From: Streptomyces xanthophaeus
GTDB taxonomy: Bacteria > Actinomycetota > Actinomycetes > Streptomycetales > Streptomycetaceae
Length of the DNA: 64,000 bases
Reading direction: 5' to 3'
NCBI RefSeq assembly: GCF_030440515.1
Contig: NZ_CP076543.1
Location: 124,001 to 188,000 of the forward strand
In this document: positions 8,142-20,712 of the stretch, piece after piece
How the letters are laid out: each line of letters begins with the position of its first letter
Position numbering within the stretch: position 1 is the stretch's first letter
Made by a program: the position numbers and the translations under genes
The notes under the pieces: model-generated
Told to the model about the DNA's origin: nothing
What the model saw: only the letters and a program-made list of their open reading frames with translations
Database searches by the model: none

Positions 8142-9556
8142 CTAGGCGGAGGCCTTGCCCCGGCCGCCCTTGGGCCCGCGCCCGCCGTTCGTGGGCGGGT
8201 ATTCGGGCCTCGCCGGTATCGGCGGCCGGGCCGGGGCCGGCAGGGGCGGGAGGGCCGGCTCGTGCAGCCAGGCGGTGAACAGGTTGTCCAGCGGCTCGGC
8301 CGCATAGCGGGCCACGTGGTGGGTGAAGGCCACGGTGGAGACCACCCCGTGGCGGTGCACGGTGGCCCAGTCCCGCAGCATGCGGAAGAACGCGCCGTCG
8401 CCCAGCGCGCAGCGGATCGCGTGCAGGGTGAGGCCACCGCGCTGGTACAGGCGGTCGTCGAACATCAGCTTGCGACCGGGGTCGGACAGCTGCAGGTCCC
8501 GTGGCTGCGAAGCCAGCAGCCGGTGTGCGGCGGTCGCCAGCTCGTGCGCGGTGCGGCCGCCGGAGCGCTCCGACCAGAGCCATTCGGCGTACTTCGCGAA
8601 TCCTTCGTTCAGCCAGATGTGCCGCCAGTCGGCGATGGTCACGCTGTTGCCGAACCACTGGTGCGCGAGCTCGTGGGCGATGAGGCGTTCCGAGCCCCGG
8701 ACGCCGTCCACGTGGTTGGCTCCGAAGGTGGACAGGCCCTGTGCCTCCACGGGGACGTCCAGTTCCTCGTCGGCGACGACCACCACGTACTCGCCGAAGG
8801 GGTAGGGCCCGAAGAGTTCCTCGAACAGGCGCATCATGGCGGGCTGGCGGGCGAAATCGCGGGAGAACCGCGGCAGCAGGTGCGCCGGCACATGGGCGCT
8901 CTGCGGTACGCCGCCCAGTCCCGGGTCGCCGAGGAGCACCGTCTGGTACATGCCGATGGACAGGCTGACCAGGTAGCTGGAGGTCGGCGCGGACTGCTCG
9001 TAGACCCACGTGGTCGTGCTGGCCTTCGTGGTGCGCGTGAGCAGCCGCCCGCCGGCCACGACCGTGTACGGGGACGGCGTGTTGACCGAGATGTGGTACG
9101 AGGCCTTGTCCGCGGGCCGGTCGTTGCACGGGTACCAGGAGGGCGCGCCGACGGGCTGGCTGGCCACCAGCGCGCCGTCGGTCAGTTCCTCCCAGCCGAT
9201 GCCGCCCCAAGGGCTGCGCACCGGCTTGGGGTTGCCCGCCCAGTGCACTTCCACGGTGAAGGCGGATCCGGCGGGCAGGGGCTTGGCCGGGCGGATGCGG
9301 AGCTTGCCGCCGCGGTGGGTGTAGTGCGGCGCCCGCCCGTTCACCAGGACGCGGCCTATTCTGAATTCGGCCAGGTTCAGGTGGAACTCGGTGAGCGGCG
9401 CCCGCCCGGCGATCGCGCTCAGCCGGGCCGTGCCGGCGAGCCGGTTGGGACCGGGACGGTACTACTCAGAGCGAGTTCGTACCGGTGCACTCGGTAACGG
9501 GAGTCGCCGTTGGCCGGGAAGTACGGGTCCGATGACTCTGTTCTCTGGCCGCTCAC
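8142..9556 (-). pseudogene. M1-family zinc aminopeptidase, frameshifted near its N-terminus
   Basis: About 470 residues match the gluzincin M1 fold. The N-terminal beta domain runs from YFPANGDSRYRVHRYELAL to RPGPNRLAGTARLSAIAGR. The thermolysin-like domain has HELAHQWFGN (zinc ligands and general base), then WLNEGFAKY with the third ligand Glu 18 residues on. A DRLYQRGGLTLHAIR stretch follows. The frame is broken inside ACTACTCAGA (9461-9470): the first ~30 residues from GTG 9556 read in one frame and the rest in another, a net change of -1 (or +2). Start support is GGGAG 11 bases upstream. It lies 103 bases after the pls-like gene on the same strand. As written it is not translatable as one protein; a one-base sequence error would restore it. 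Its stop is in the CTAG duplication. Confidence 0.75.
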
Positions 9557-9659
9557 TGCCGCTTCCGCTCCCTGCGCTGTGCTCGTACGACGTGCTGGTG
9601 TGCCGGTGTACCGGGATTGCCGGTGCCGCCCTGCTGCCTGCCGCGGCGCGGACGGCCGG

Positions 9660-12600
9660 TCAGGACCGCCACGCCTCGATCGGATTGCCCAGCCAGCGGG
9701 TGTCGGCGGGGACGGATTCCCCGGCCATCACGAGGGATGCGGGGCCCAGCGTGCTGCGGGCCCCTACCGTGCTCCCGGGCAGGACGATTCCGCCCGGGCC
9801 CAGGGTGGCGCCCTCACGGAGCACCACAGTATCCGTCCTCAAGATCCGGTCGTGGAAGAGGTGCGTCTGCAACACACAGCCGCGGTTCACGCTGACCCCG
9901 TCGCCCAGCACGACCAGGTCCGTCTCGGGCAGCCAGTAGCTCTCGCACCACACGCCCCGGCCGATCCGGCCGCCGAGCGCGCGCAGCCACAGCGACAGCA
10001 CCGGCGTGCCGGGCACCGATCCGGCCAGCCACGGTACGGCCAGTACCTCCACGAAGGTGTCGGCCAGCTCGTTGCGCCATACGAAGCCGCTCCACAGCGG
10101 GTGCTCCCCCGTCCGGTGCCGGCCCACCAGCAGCCATTTGGCACTCACCGCGACCGCGCAGGCGGCCGCTCCGGCGGTGAGCAGGACCGCTCCGGAGAGC
10201 AGTGCGGCTCCCCAGATCCCCACTCCGCTCCACGTGATCAGCGCGCAGAGAGCCGCCGCGTCAGCACCGCCAGGGCCACCGAGCAGAACACCGGGACGAG
10301 CCGGCACAGCTCCACCAGGCCGCGCGCCCACAGCAGGCGCGCGGGCGGTTCGTAGGTACGGCTCTGGTCGGCGTCCGCGGTGGACCGGGGCAGCCGGACG
10401 GCGGGAGGCCCAGGTAGGAGCTGCCCTTCTTGGCCTTCTTCGGGGTGGCGGACAGCACGCCGACCAGCCCGTCGTCCGGCACGCTGCGGCCCGGAGCGGT
10501 CATGCCGGAGTTCCCGAGGAAGGCGCGGCGGCCGATCTCGGAGTGCCCGATGCGCATCCAGCCGCCGCCGAGCTCGTAAGGGGCGGTCAGGGTGTCGTCG
10601 GCGAGGAAGGCGCCTTCGCCGACGGTGGTGAGGCTGGGCAGGGCGAGCACGGTGGACACCTCGGCGCCCCGGCCGATCTTCATGCCGAGCAGCCGCAGCC
10701 ATACGGGGGTGATCAGCCCGGCGTACAGCGGGAAGAGCGTCTCGCGGGACAGGTCCATCAGCTGGGTGACCGTCCAGGCCTGCCAGCCGACCCTGCTGTG
10801 CGTGGGGTGGGTGCCGGTCCGCAGGCCGAGGCTGAGCAGGCGTACGGAGACCAGCAGCAGGGCCGCGTAGGCGAACCCGAAGGCGAGTGCCCCGGGCACC
10901 ACGGCGAGCAGCGCTCCGCGCAGTGCTTCGGTGAGACCGGCACCGGCGGGCACGAAGCGGCCGGCCACGAGCAGGGCGGGCAGGGCTGCGAGCACGGGCA
11001 GGGCCGTGAGGGCGAAGCCGGCCGCGCCGTAGGCGGCCCGCCAGGGGAGTCCGCGCGGCGGGCGTTCCCCCGGCCAGTTGTGCTTGGCCTTGCCGAGCTT
11101 TCCGGCGGGTGCGCCGGCCCAGCGCTGACCGGTCGGGATCTGTCCGACGACGGCGGAGCCGGGGGCCACCTCGGCGCGCTTTCCGACCCGCGCGCCGGGG
11201 AAGAGGATGCTGCGGGTGCCGACCACCGCGCCCGCGCCGACCCTTATGGCGCCGATCTCCAGGTGGTCCCCGTCCAGCCAGTGGCCGCAGAGGTCCACCT
11301 CGGACTCCACGGCGCAGCCGCGGCCGAGTCTGAGCATGCCCGTGACCGGGGGCAGGGAGTGCAGGTCCACCTCGGGGCCGATCTTGGCGCCGAGGGCCCG
11401 GCCGTAGCGTTCCAGCCAGGAACCGGTGAGGGAGGTGGCGCCGGCGCATTCGGCCAGCCGCTCGGCCGTCCACAGCCGCAGGTGCACGCTGCCGCCGCGC
11501 GGGTGGCGGCCGGCCTGCACGCCGCGCAGCAGGAGGCGGGCGCCGCCGGCCGCGATGGCGAGGCGGCCCGGCGGGCTGTACAGCAGCAGCGCGCCTGCGG
11601 CGACGAGCCACCAGGAGGCGGTCGGCGCCCACGGGAAGGTCCCGAAGCCGTGCAGGACGTTGCCCAGGGCCAGCAGGGCGACCGTCCAGCGCAGGCCCAC
11701 CAGGGTGAACAGCGGGAGCAGCAGGAGCGACTGCGCCACCTGGGAGCGCAGCGGGACCGGTGCGACGGTACGGGCGGCTCCGTCGCCCTGGGCGGACTTC
11801 TCCAGGTGCCGGGCCAGCTTGCGCAGGGTGGGCTGCTGGTAGATGTCGAGGACGGCCGCGCTCGGGTGGGGTGCGCAGCCGGGTGGTGAGCTGGGCGGCG
11901 GCGAGGCTGCTGCCGCCGATCGCGAAGAAGTCGTCGGCGGCGCCGGTGACGGTCACGCCGAGGGTCTCGCTCCACTGTTCGGCGAGCCAGGCCTCGGTCC
12001 CGTAGAGCTGCTCGGTGGGGCCGGAGGTCTCCAGGTCGGGGAGCGGCCAGGGCAGCGCGTCGCGGTCGACCTTGCCGGAGGTGCGGGTGGGCAGTTCGGC
12101 GACGGGTGCGAGCAGCGGTACGAGGGCGGCGGGCAGTTCGGCGCGCAGCCGGGTGACCGCCGCCGCGTGGTCCCAGCCGTCCTGGGTGACGAGGTAGCCG
12201 ACGAGCAGCTGGTTGCCGCTGCGCGCGGTGCGGACGGCGGCGGCCGCGCCCGCGACGCCGGGCAGCGCCTGGAGTGCGGCGTCCACCTCGCCGAGCTCGA
12301 TCCGGCGGCCTCCGAGCTTGATCTGTTCGTCGGCGCGGCCGAGGAAGACCAGGCCCTCCGGTTCGGCGCGTACGAGGTCGCCGCTGCGGTAGGCGCGCTG
12401 CCAGCCGAGGGATTCGAGCGGGGCGTACTTCTCGGCGTCCTTGCCGGGGTCGAGGTAGCGGGCGAGGCCGACGCCGCCGATCACGAGCTGGCCGCTGCCG
12501 CCCATGGGTACGGGTTCACCGGACTCGTCGACGACGGCCAGTTCCCAGCCGTTCAGCGGGAGGCCGATACGGATCGGCTCCTCACCGGTCAGGAGGGCGG

Positions 12601-13567
12601 CGCAGGCGACGACGGTGGCCTCGGTGGGGCCGTAGGTGTTCCAGACCTCGCGGCCCTCGGTGACCAGGCGCTGGGTGAGCTCGGGCGGGCAGGCCTCGCC
12701 GCCGAAGATCAGCAGCCGGACCTCGTTGAGCGCCTCGGGCTCCCACAGCGCGGCCAGGGTCGGCACGGTGGAGACCACGGTGATTTCCTGGTCCACGAGC
12801 CAGGGGCCGAGGTCGGCGCCGCTGCGCACCTGGGAGCGGGGTACGGGCACCAAGCAGGCGCCGTAGCGCCAGGCCAGCCACATCTCCTCGCAGGAGGCGT
12901 CGAAGGCGACGGACAGTCCGGCCATGACCCGGTCGCCGGGGCCGATCGGCTCCTCGGCGAGGAACAGCGCGGCCTCGGCGTCCACGAAGGCGGCGGCGCT
13001 GCGGTGGCTGACGGCGACGCCCTTGGGCTTTCCGGTGGAGCCGGAGGTGAAGATGATCCACGCGTCGTGCTCGGGGCCGGGGCGGGAGGCGGCGGCGCGG
13101 GGGCCGGGCTCCGCGGGCCGGCCGGCATGGATGCGCTGTCCGCCGCCGAGCACCGCGCGGACCCCGGCCTCGCCGAAGACGAGGTCGGCGCGCTCGTCCG
13201 GGTCCTCGGCGTCGACGGGTACGTAGGCGGCGCCTGCCGCGAGGACGGCGAGGACGGCCACGTAGAGCTCGTTGGTCCCAGAGGGTACGCGGACGCCGAC
13301 GCGGTCTCCGAGGCCTACTCCGGCGGCCGCGAGGGCCCGGCGCCGGCGCTCGACCTCGACGGCGAGCGCCCGGTAGGTCAGTCGGGTGGTTCCGTCGTCG
13401 AGGGCGAGCTCGTCGGGGTACGTCCGTACGGTGGCCTCGAAGATGTCGACGAGGGTGCGGGTGGGGGCGGCGGGCCCGGCGGTGAAGCGGGCGGACTTGC
13501 CGGACTCCTCCGGCGTCTCCCCGCCGTCGAGCAGAGTGAGTTCACCGCGCTCAGGTGTGACTGCCAT
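9660..13567 (-). pseudogene. Pls/PosA-type nonribosomal peptide synthetase, three frame breaks
   Basis: One large gene is recognisable across three frames. From ATG 13567 (GAGGG ribosome-binding site) comes an adenylation domain: IIFTSGSTGKPKG (A3), NTYGPTEATV (A5), YRSGDLVR (A7), LGRADEQIKLGGRRIELGE (A8), RTSGKVDRDALP (A10). A carrier domain with DDFFAIGGSSL follows. Then come several membrane helices alternating with left-handed beta-helix acyltransferase-like repeats, including PKKAKKGSSYLGLPP, and the end GNPIEAWRS. This order is that of the Pls/PosA family, which includes the epsilon-poly-L-lysine synthetase. Breaks: one extra base in a G4 run at 11868-11871, one missing base near 10398-10404, one missing near 10259-10261. 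A TAGACT hexamer at 13666-13661 could be a -10. It could be a pseudogene or an intact gene with indel errors. Confidence 0.75.
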
Positions 13568-13754
13568 CGGCCCTCGCGTCTCGTTCCCGGCATGATCCGG
13601 GTCGCGGGCGGAGCCCGGGTCTGCCCAGGTTGTTCCGGCCCAGCGCCAAACAACCCACCAGTCTAGTGCGGTATCAAGGATTTTCTTGCTGAAGCCTTGC
13701 GCGTGGCCGGTAAGAGACGGTATTGCAGCCACGGAATGACGAGGGTGCGGGCGC

Positions 13755-14177
13755 CTACCGGGCCCTGTGCGCGCAGTCGGGGCACAGGCCGCGGTAGGTG
13801 ACCTCGGGCCCGGACACCGTGAAGCCGAAGCGCTCGTCGGCCGGGAGGCCGGCCAGGGGGTCGTCCGTCGGGTGGACGTCGCGGATGAGGCCGCAGGCGG
13901 AGCACACGAGGTGCTGGTGCGGGTGGTGCGCGTTGGGGTCGTAGCGCTTGGCCCGGCCGTCGGTGGTGACTTCGACGACCTCGCCGAGGGCGACCAGCTC
14001 GCCCAGGGCGTTGTAGACCGTCGCCCGGGAGATCTCCGGCAACCGCTGGGCCGCACGCGCGTGCACCTCGTCCGCCGTCAGGTGCACATGGTCGCCGTCG
14101 AGGACCTCCGCGACCACGCGCCGCTGGGACGTCATCCGCCAGCCGCGCCCGCGCAAACGCTCCAGCAGGTCACTCAT
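13755..14177 (-). CDS. Fur-family metal-dependent repressor (FurA/CatR-like)
   Basis: This is a protein of 140 residues. A winged-helix N-terminal domain (WRMTSQRRVVAEVLDG, then ISRATVYNALGELV recognition helix) is followed by the metal-binding dimerisation domain, with HHPHQHLVCSACG and a second Cys pair in GLCPDCAHR. These are the regulatory and structural zinc-site patterns of Fur proteins. AGGTGGG lies 6 bases before the ATG. It is divergent from katG at 14572. In actinomycetes a Fur paralogue next to a catalase-peroxidase gene is its redox-sensitive repressor, so control of katG is likely (inference), although those pairs are often co-directional. Confidence 0.85.
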   Translation of the reverse strand: MSDLLERLRGRGWRMTSQRRVVAEVLDGDHVHLTADEVHARAAQRLPEISRATVYNALGELVALGEVVEVTTDGRAKRYDPNAHHPHQHLVCSACGLIRDVHPTDDPLAGLPADERFGFTVSGPEVTYRGLCPDCAHRAR

Positions 14178-16803
<2,626 letters not shown>

Positions 16804-16810
16804 TCGTGAC

Positions 16811-16837
16811 GTCCGGGCCGGCCCCGCCGGCCCGGAC
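16811..16837 (+). terminator. katG terminator hairpin
   Basis: A perfect 12-bp stem, GTCCGGGCCGGC paired with its inverse across a 3-base CCC loop, begins 7 bases after the katG stop. There is no T-tract, which is usual in Streptomyces. It may also stop transcripts of the convergent gene at 16879. Confidence 0.8.
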
Positions 16838-16840
16838 ATC

Positions 16841-16868
16841 CGGCACCCGGCACCCGGCACCCGGCACC
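16841..16868. repeat. Four tandem copies of the heptamer CGGCACC
   Basis: CGGCACC is repeated four times without interruption between the katG terminator and the end of the convergent hydrolase gene. No function is apparent. Confidence 0.85.
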
Positions 16869-16878
16869 CGTGGCCGGT

Positions 16879-17841
16879 CTACGGCTCCGCGCGGACGCGG
16901 CCCACGACGAGCCGGACGGCGCTGATCGTCAGGTCGGGATCGTGCACCTGTACGTAGTGATCGCTCCCGGTGGCCAGGAAGTGCGGGGTCTGGGACCCCA
17001 GCTCCACGAGCTTCTGCTGGACTTGCGGCCAGGCCCGCTCAAGGCTGGCCAGCAGGTCCTCCGGGGCCCCGGGCGGGGCGGCGAACGGTTCCGTCTTGCT
17101 GAGGACGGCCATGGGGACCGCGGGCAGCGGGTGCGCGGCGGTGACGGAATCGATCGAGCCGTCGATGTCCACCCTCTCGAACGCGGGTTGCGTGTCGAAG
17201 GGCGTGCCGGGCCGGTCGAGCAGCGTGCGGTACGCGGCCCACCGCGCGCCGAAGAGGGCGCGGATGTCCGTACCGAAGGCGTCGACGAAGACCAGGCCCG
17301 CCGTCTTCCCCGGATGCCGCTGGGCGTACAGCCGGGTGATCATCCCGCCGAAGGAGTGGCCGACCAGTACGTAGGGGCCCGGCAGGCGTGCGGATGTCAG
17401 CAGCTTGTCCAGATCGTCGGCCATCGCGCCGAGGGAGCGGGTGCCGTCGACCGGCGTGCTGCGGGTGGTGAGCGCCGGCGGGTCGGTGTACCGGACGGTT
17501 CCGGGCCGGTCGTAGACGCAGACCCGGGTGAACTCCGCGACGCCGGGAAACACCGCCGGGGATTTCGGTACGGGCGGCCGGGTGTCGGTGAAGGTCCACG
17601 TGTCGGAGGAGTCGTGCAGCCCGGACTCCAGCAGGACGAGGGGGCTGCCGCTGCCCTTGCAGCTCAGATGGATCTTCCGGCCGCCGCCCACCTCGATCTG
17701 GCCGGAGAAGTCGCCGGTGGGCGGTACGGAGGAAACCGCGGGAGGTGAGCCGCGCAGCGCCGAGGGGCTGCCGCACCCCGCGACGGCGGCCAGTACCGCC
17801 ACGGCCACCAGGACGGGCAGGAGCGGAATTCGGTGTCGCAT
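16879..17841 (-). CDS. Alpha/beta-hydrolase lipoprotein
   Basis: The protein has 320 residues. It has a lipoprotein signal (MRHRIPLLPVLVAVAVLAA then AVAGC lipobox) and is therefore membrane-anchored outside the cell. The hydrolase core has GHSFGG with the nucleophilic Ser, GLVFVDAFG with the acid region, and GSDHYVQVHDP near the C-terminus with the catalytic His. The substrate is unknown; the layout matches the broad esterase/haloperoxidase-like group. It is convergent with katG. Confidence 0.8.
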   Translation of the reverse strand: MRHRIPLLPVLVAVAVLAAVAGCGSPSALRGSPPAVSSVPPTGDFSGQIEVGGGRKIHLSCKGSGSPLVLLESGLHDSSDTWTFTDTRPPVPKSPAVFPGVAEFTRVCVYDRPGTVRYTDPPALTTRSTPVDGTRSLGAMADDLDKLLTSARLPGPYVLVGHSFGGMITRLYAQRHPGKTAGLVFVDAFGTDIRALFGARWAAYRTLLDRPGTPFDTQPAFERVDIDGSIDSVTAAHPLPAVPMAVLSKTEPFAAPPGAPEDLLASLERAWPQVQQKLVELGSQTPHFLATGSDHYVQVHDPDLTISAVRLVVGRVRAEP

Positions 17842-17960
17842 CGGCTCTCTCCGGGTCCCTGGTCGGTGCCCCTCCCCCGTCTCCCCCGATCATCCGGCAC
17901 GAGGGGCCGCGCGCCCGGCATTTGCCGGACGGGGAGTCGCGGCCCCTCGCTCCCGGTCCT

Positions 17961-18350
17961 CTACGCGCCGGCGCCGGAGGCCACCCGGGCCATCTCCCGT
18001 TCCACGGCGTCGAGTTCTTCCTTACGGTCCATGAGCGCCAGCTGTCCCCGGTAGCGGTCCAGCGCCTTGATGAGCAGGAGGTCCCTGGCCGGCTCCATGG
18101 TGTACATGCGGCGCGCGGCGGCGACCGCCTCGGCCCGCAGGGCCAGTGCGGTCTCGGGCAGGTGCGCGAAGTCCTGACGGCTGTATTCGTACAACGCCTC
18201 GGCGAGCAGCGGCAGATACGCGAGCGGACTCACCTGGACGAGGACGCGGTAGACGGCGACCTCCTGCCGGGCCGGCAGGGTCTGGGATCCCAGGAGGGCA
18301 ACTCGGGCTCGGAGTACGGCGTCGTGACCGGCATGCGCTGAGTAAGTCAT
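17961..18350 (-). CDS. Hypothetical helical protein
   Basis: This protein has 129 residues and is predicted to be almost entirely helical. Repeated blocks such as YLPLLAEALYEYSRQDF and ALALRAEAVAAARRMY look TPR-like. It has no signal or membrane segment. There is no ribosome-binding site; a CAGAAT hexamer 7 bases before the ATG suggests a leaderless transcript. I do not recognise the family. Confidence 0.55.
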   Translation of the reverse strand: MTYSAHAGHDAVLRARVALLGSQTLPARQEVAVYRVLVQVSPLAYLPLLAEALYEYSRQDFAHLPETALALRAEAVAAARRMYTMEPARDLLLIKALDRYRGQLALMDRKEELDAVEREMARVASGAGA

Positions 18351-18476
18351 GACGGTGATTCTGAAAGCCGCACAGGGGTCCGAACAAGGGCAATCCGCTG
18401 TGCCCTTGGTCCTACGAAAACCGCCTCTGACCTGTCATGATTGATACGTGTTCACCCCTGTGACCCCCAGGGCGGG

Positions 18477-18902
18477 TCAGCAGCCGAAGAAGGACAGGCG
18501 GACCTGACGCCGGGGGTTGTCGCGGTTGGTGTCCACGAGGGTGACGGACTGCCAGGTTCCGAGCTCCAGCAATCCGTCGATCACGGGCAGCGTCGCGTGG
18601 GGCGGGACGATCGCGGGCAGTACGTGGTCCCGGCCGTGGCCGGGGGAGCCGTGCCGGTGCCGCCAGCGGTCGTCGGCCGGCAGCAGGGAGGCCAGGGCCT
18701 TCAGGAGGTCGTCGTCGCTGCCCGCTCCCGTCTCGATGACGGCGAGTCCGGCGGTCGCGTGCGGCGTGAAGATGTTGAGCAGTCCGCTCCGGCCCCGCGC
18801 CACCTCCCCGAGGAAGGACGCGCAGGCGTCGGTCAGGTCGTGGACGGTCTCCCGGTCGCCGGTCGTCACGTCGATGGTGCGTGAGGCAAAGATGTCGGCC
18901 AT
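18477..18902 (-). CDS. yjbQ: YjbQ/UPF0047 family protein
   Basis: This is a protein of 141 residues with the complete UPF0047 pattern: LLNIFTPHATAGLAVIE, WRHRHGSPGHGRDHVLPAIV, and TLPVIDGLLELGTWQSVTLVD ending in RQVRLSF. The conserved His residues cluster at the presumed metal site. Members have thiamine-phosphate synthase side activity in vitro, but the cellular role is unsettled. The start ATG at 18902 follows AAGGA. Confidence 0.85.
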   Translation of the reverse strand: MADIFASRTIDVTTGDRETVHDLTDACASFLGEVARGRSGLLNIFTPHATAGLAVIETGAGSDDDLLKALASLLPADDRWRHRHGSPGHGRDHVLPAIVPPHATLPVIDGLLELGTWQSVTLVDTNRDNPRRQVRLSFFGC

Positions 18903-19025
18903 GGCCTCATCCTTGCGCGGGGTCTCCCCGCCGGCCCGCAGCCTCGGCCGGTGTCGGCCGACCGGCCGGGCCTACGATGATCACAGGGGGCGCGATCCGT
19001 CCCCGCTCACGCTCCGGGGGGATTC

Positions 19026-19085
19026 GTGACCGAGGTGACCGGCCGGTCCGTACGCCGTCCACCGCTCGTCCAGGACGAGCTGTGA
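19026..19085 (+). CDS. 19-codon leader frame or frameshifted start of the TPR gene
   Basis: A GTG at 19026 opens a frame of 19 codons (ending PPLVQDEL) whose TGA overlaps the GTG of the next gene (CTGTGA). A TACGAT hexamer at 18973-18978 could be the -10. Either it is a translationally coupled leader peptide, or one base is missing and it is really the N-terminus of the TPR protein: inserting one base gives ...QDEL-VTEGEIRAL in a single frame. Confidence 0.3.
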   Translation: MTEVTGRSVRRPPLVQDEL

Positions 19086-19996
19086 CGGAAGGGGAGATCA
19101 GGGCGCTGGCGCAGGAGCTCGTCGCACTCGACGTGGCGGCCGGTGCGCGATGGGCGGTGGGTACGGCGCTGGGGGCCGTGCGTACGGTCGGCCGGAGTCG
19201 GCCGCTGCCGCAGGACGGCGCGGAGCGGGCCGCGCGTGCCGAGCTGTACCAGGTCGCCGCGTGGATCGCCTTCGACGCCGAACGGCACGGCGTTTCGCGG
19301 CGGCTCCACCTGCGGGCCCTGGAGCTGGCCCGCAGCGACCGGGCGGAAGGTCCGGACGCCGCCGTGGAGCCGCTGATCCTCGCGGTGCTGGCGATGCAGG
19401 AGGAACACCTGGGACGGCCCGGGAGCTCCTTGCGGATCGCCTCGTCCGTGCTGGCCCGCGCCGGGCTTCCCGGCCGGGTCGCGGCGATCTTCCACGTACG
19501 GGCGGCGCGCGCGCTCGCCCGCATGGGGGACGGGCCTCGGGCCCGGCGGGCCCTGGGGACCGCCGCCGAGCTGCTCGCCGACCCGCCCACGGACCGTGAT
19601 CCGGCCTGGGCCTGGTGGTTCGACCGGCACGAACTGGACGGCCACCACGGCCTGGCGCTGGCGGCGCTCGGCGACCTGGGCGGGGCGGCCGCCCTCCTCC
19701 ACGACGCGGCGCACGCCGGCGGTGACGGCGGCCCCGCCTACCGGATGCTGTTCGCCGCGGAACTCGCCCGGGTGCAGGCCCTGGCGGGTGACTGGCGCGG
19801 GGCCGGCACGGCCATGGCCGCCCTGGTGGACGGGGTGCCCGCCGTCGGGTCCGTGCGCGCGCTGCGGGTCATGGGCCGGGCCGCCCGGCTCGTCGAGGAC
19901 GGCCGTCGCGTCCCGCGCCGTACCCGTGACACGGCCCGCCACCTCGCCCTGGCCGTGCGCGACACCGGCACCGGCACCGGCGCGGGCGCCGGATGA
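19082..19996 (+). CDS. TPR-repeat protein resembling the C-terminal half of XRE-type regulators
   Basis: The protein has 304 residues, all helical and TPR-like. The block ELVALDVAAGARWAVG, then YQVAAWIAFDAERHG and HLGRPGSSLRIASS, is the pattern found after the helix-turn-helix in many Streptomyces XRE-family regulators. No DNA-binding N-terminus is present in any nearby frame. It may be a stand-alone TPR partner or a regulator that has lost its head. The start GTG at 19082 overlaps the stop of the small upstream frame. Low-complexity GTGTGAGAG closes the protein. Confidence 0.55.
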   Translation: MTEGEIRALAQELVALDVAAGARWAVGTALGAVRTVGRSRPLPQDGAERAARAELYQVAAWIAFDAERHGVSRRLHLRALELARSDRAEGPDAAVEPLILAVLAMQEEHLGRPGSSLRIASSVLARAGLPGRVAAIFHVRAARALARMGDGPRARRALGTAAELLADPPTDRDPAWAWWFDRHELDGHHGLALAALGDLGGAAALLHDAAHAGGDGGPAYRMLFAAELARVQALAGDWRGAGTAMAALVDGVPAVGSVRALRVMGRAARLVEDGRRVPRRTRDTARHLALAVRDTGTGTGAGAG

Positions 19997-20001
19997 GCCG
20001 G

Positions 20002-20712
20002 TCAGTCGACCCCGAGCAGTCGCCGGCGCTCGCCCGGACTCGCTGCGAACTCGGCGCAGGCCGCCCGGTGGACGATGCTCCCCTTCTGCATGACGGCGAC
20101 GTGCTCGGCGACGGAGAGGGCGAGCCCGAGGTTCTGTTCGACCAGGACGACCGTCACGCCCTCGGCGCTCACCTCCCGGATCACCTCCCCCACCTGGGCG
20201 ACGATCGCGGGCGCCAGGCCGTCGGACGGTTCGTCGAGGAGCAGCAGGCGCGGATTGCCCAGCAGGGCCCGGGCGATCGCGAGCATCTGCTGTTCGCCTC
20301 CGGAGAGTTCGTCGCCCCGGTGCCCGAGCCGCTCCCCCAGCCGCGGCAGCAGGCCGAGGATCCGCGCCCGGGTCCACGGCCCGGGCGCGGGGCGGCGCCG
20401 TGCGGCGATCGCGAGGTGCTCTGCCACGGTCAGCGGGGCGAACACCCGGCGCCCCTGGGGTACGACGCCCACTCCGGCCCGGGCGATGACGTCGACGCGG
20501 GCCCCGGCGAGCTCCCGGCCGGCGAGGGTGACGCTGCCTTCGTAGGGCCGGACGAATCCCATGACGGTCGAGATGAGGGTGGTCTTCCCGACCCCGTTGC
20601 GGCCGAGGACGGCGATGATCCCGCCCTCCTCGGCTTCGAGGTCGACGCCGCCGAGGACGACTCCCCCGGCGTAGCCGGAGCGCAGGCCGCGTACGCGGAG
20701 GAACGGCTTCAC
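20002..20712 (-). CDS. livF: Branched-chain amino-acid-type ABC transporter ATPase LivF
   Basis: This is a protein of 236 residues, the usual LivF length. It has Walker A (LGRNGVGKTTL), signature LSGGEQQMLAIARALL, Walker B (RLLLLDEPSDGLAP) and the switch His region (VLVEQNLGLALSVAEHV). It is the last gene of a five-gene operon; its GTG overlaps the stop of livG by four bases (GTGA). With LivG it powers the LivHM permease. Confidence 0.93.
   Translation of the reverse strand: MKPFLRVRGLRSGYAGGVVLGGVDLEAEEGGIIAVLGRNGVGKTTLISTVMGFVRPYEGSVTLAGRELAGARVDVIARAGVGVVPQGRRVFAPLTVAEHLAIAARRRPAPGPWTRARILGLLPRLGERLGHRGDELSGGEQQMLAIARALLGNPRLLLLDEPSDGLAPAIVAQVGEVIREVSAEGVTVVLVEQNLGLALSVAEHVAVMQKGSIVHRAACAEFAASPGERRRLLGVD

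Noticed and set aside
10006..11889. A ~630-codon plus-strand frame across the pls-like gene
   Set aside because: No domain is visible and it is antisense to strongly conserved synthetase sequence.
16841..16868. Heptamer array as a transcription terminator
   Set aside because: It cannot fold by itself; the perfect hairpin just upstream explains termination.
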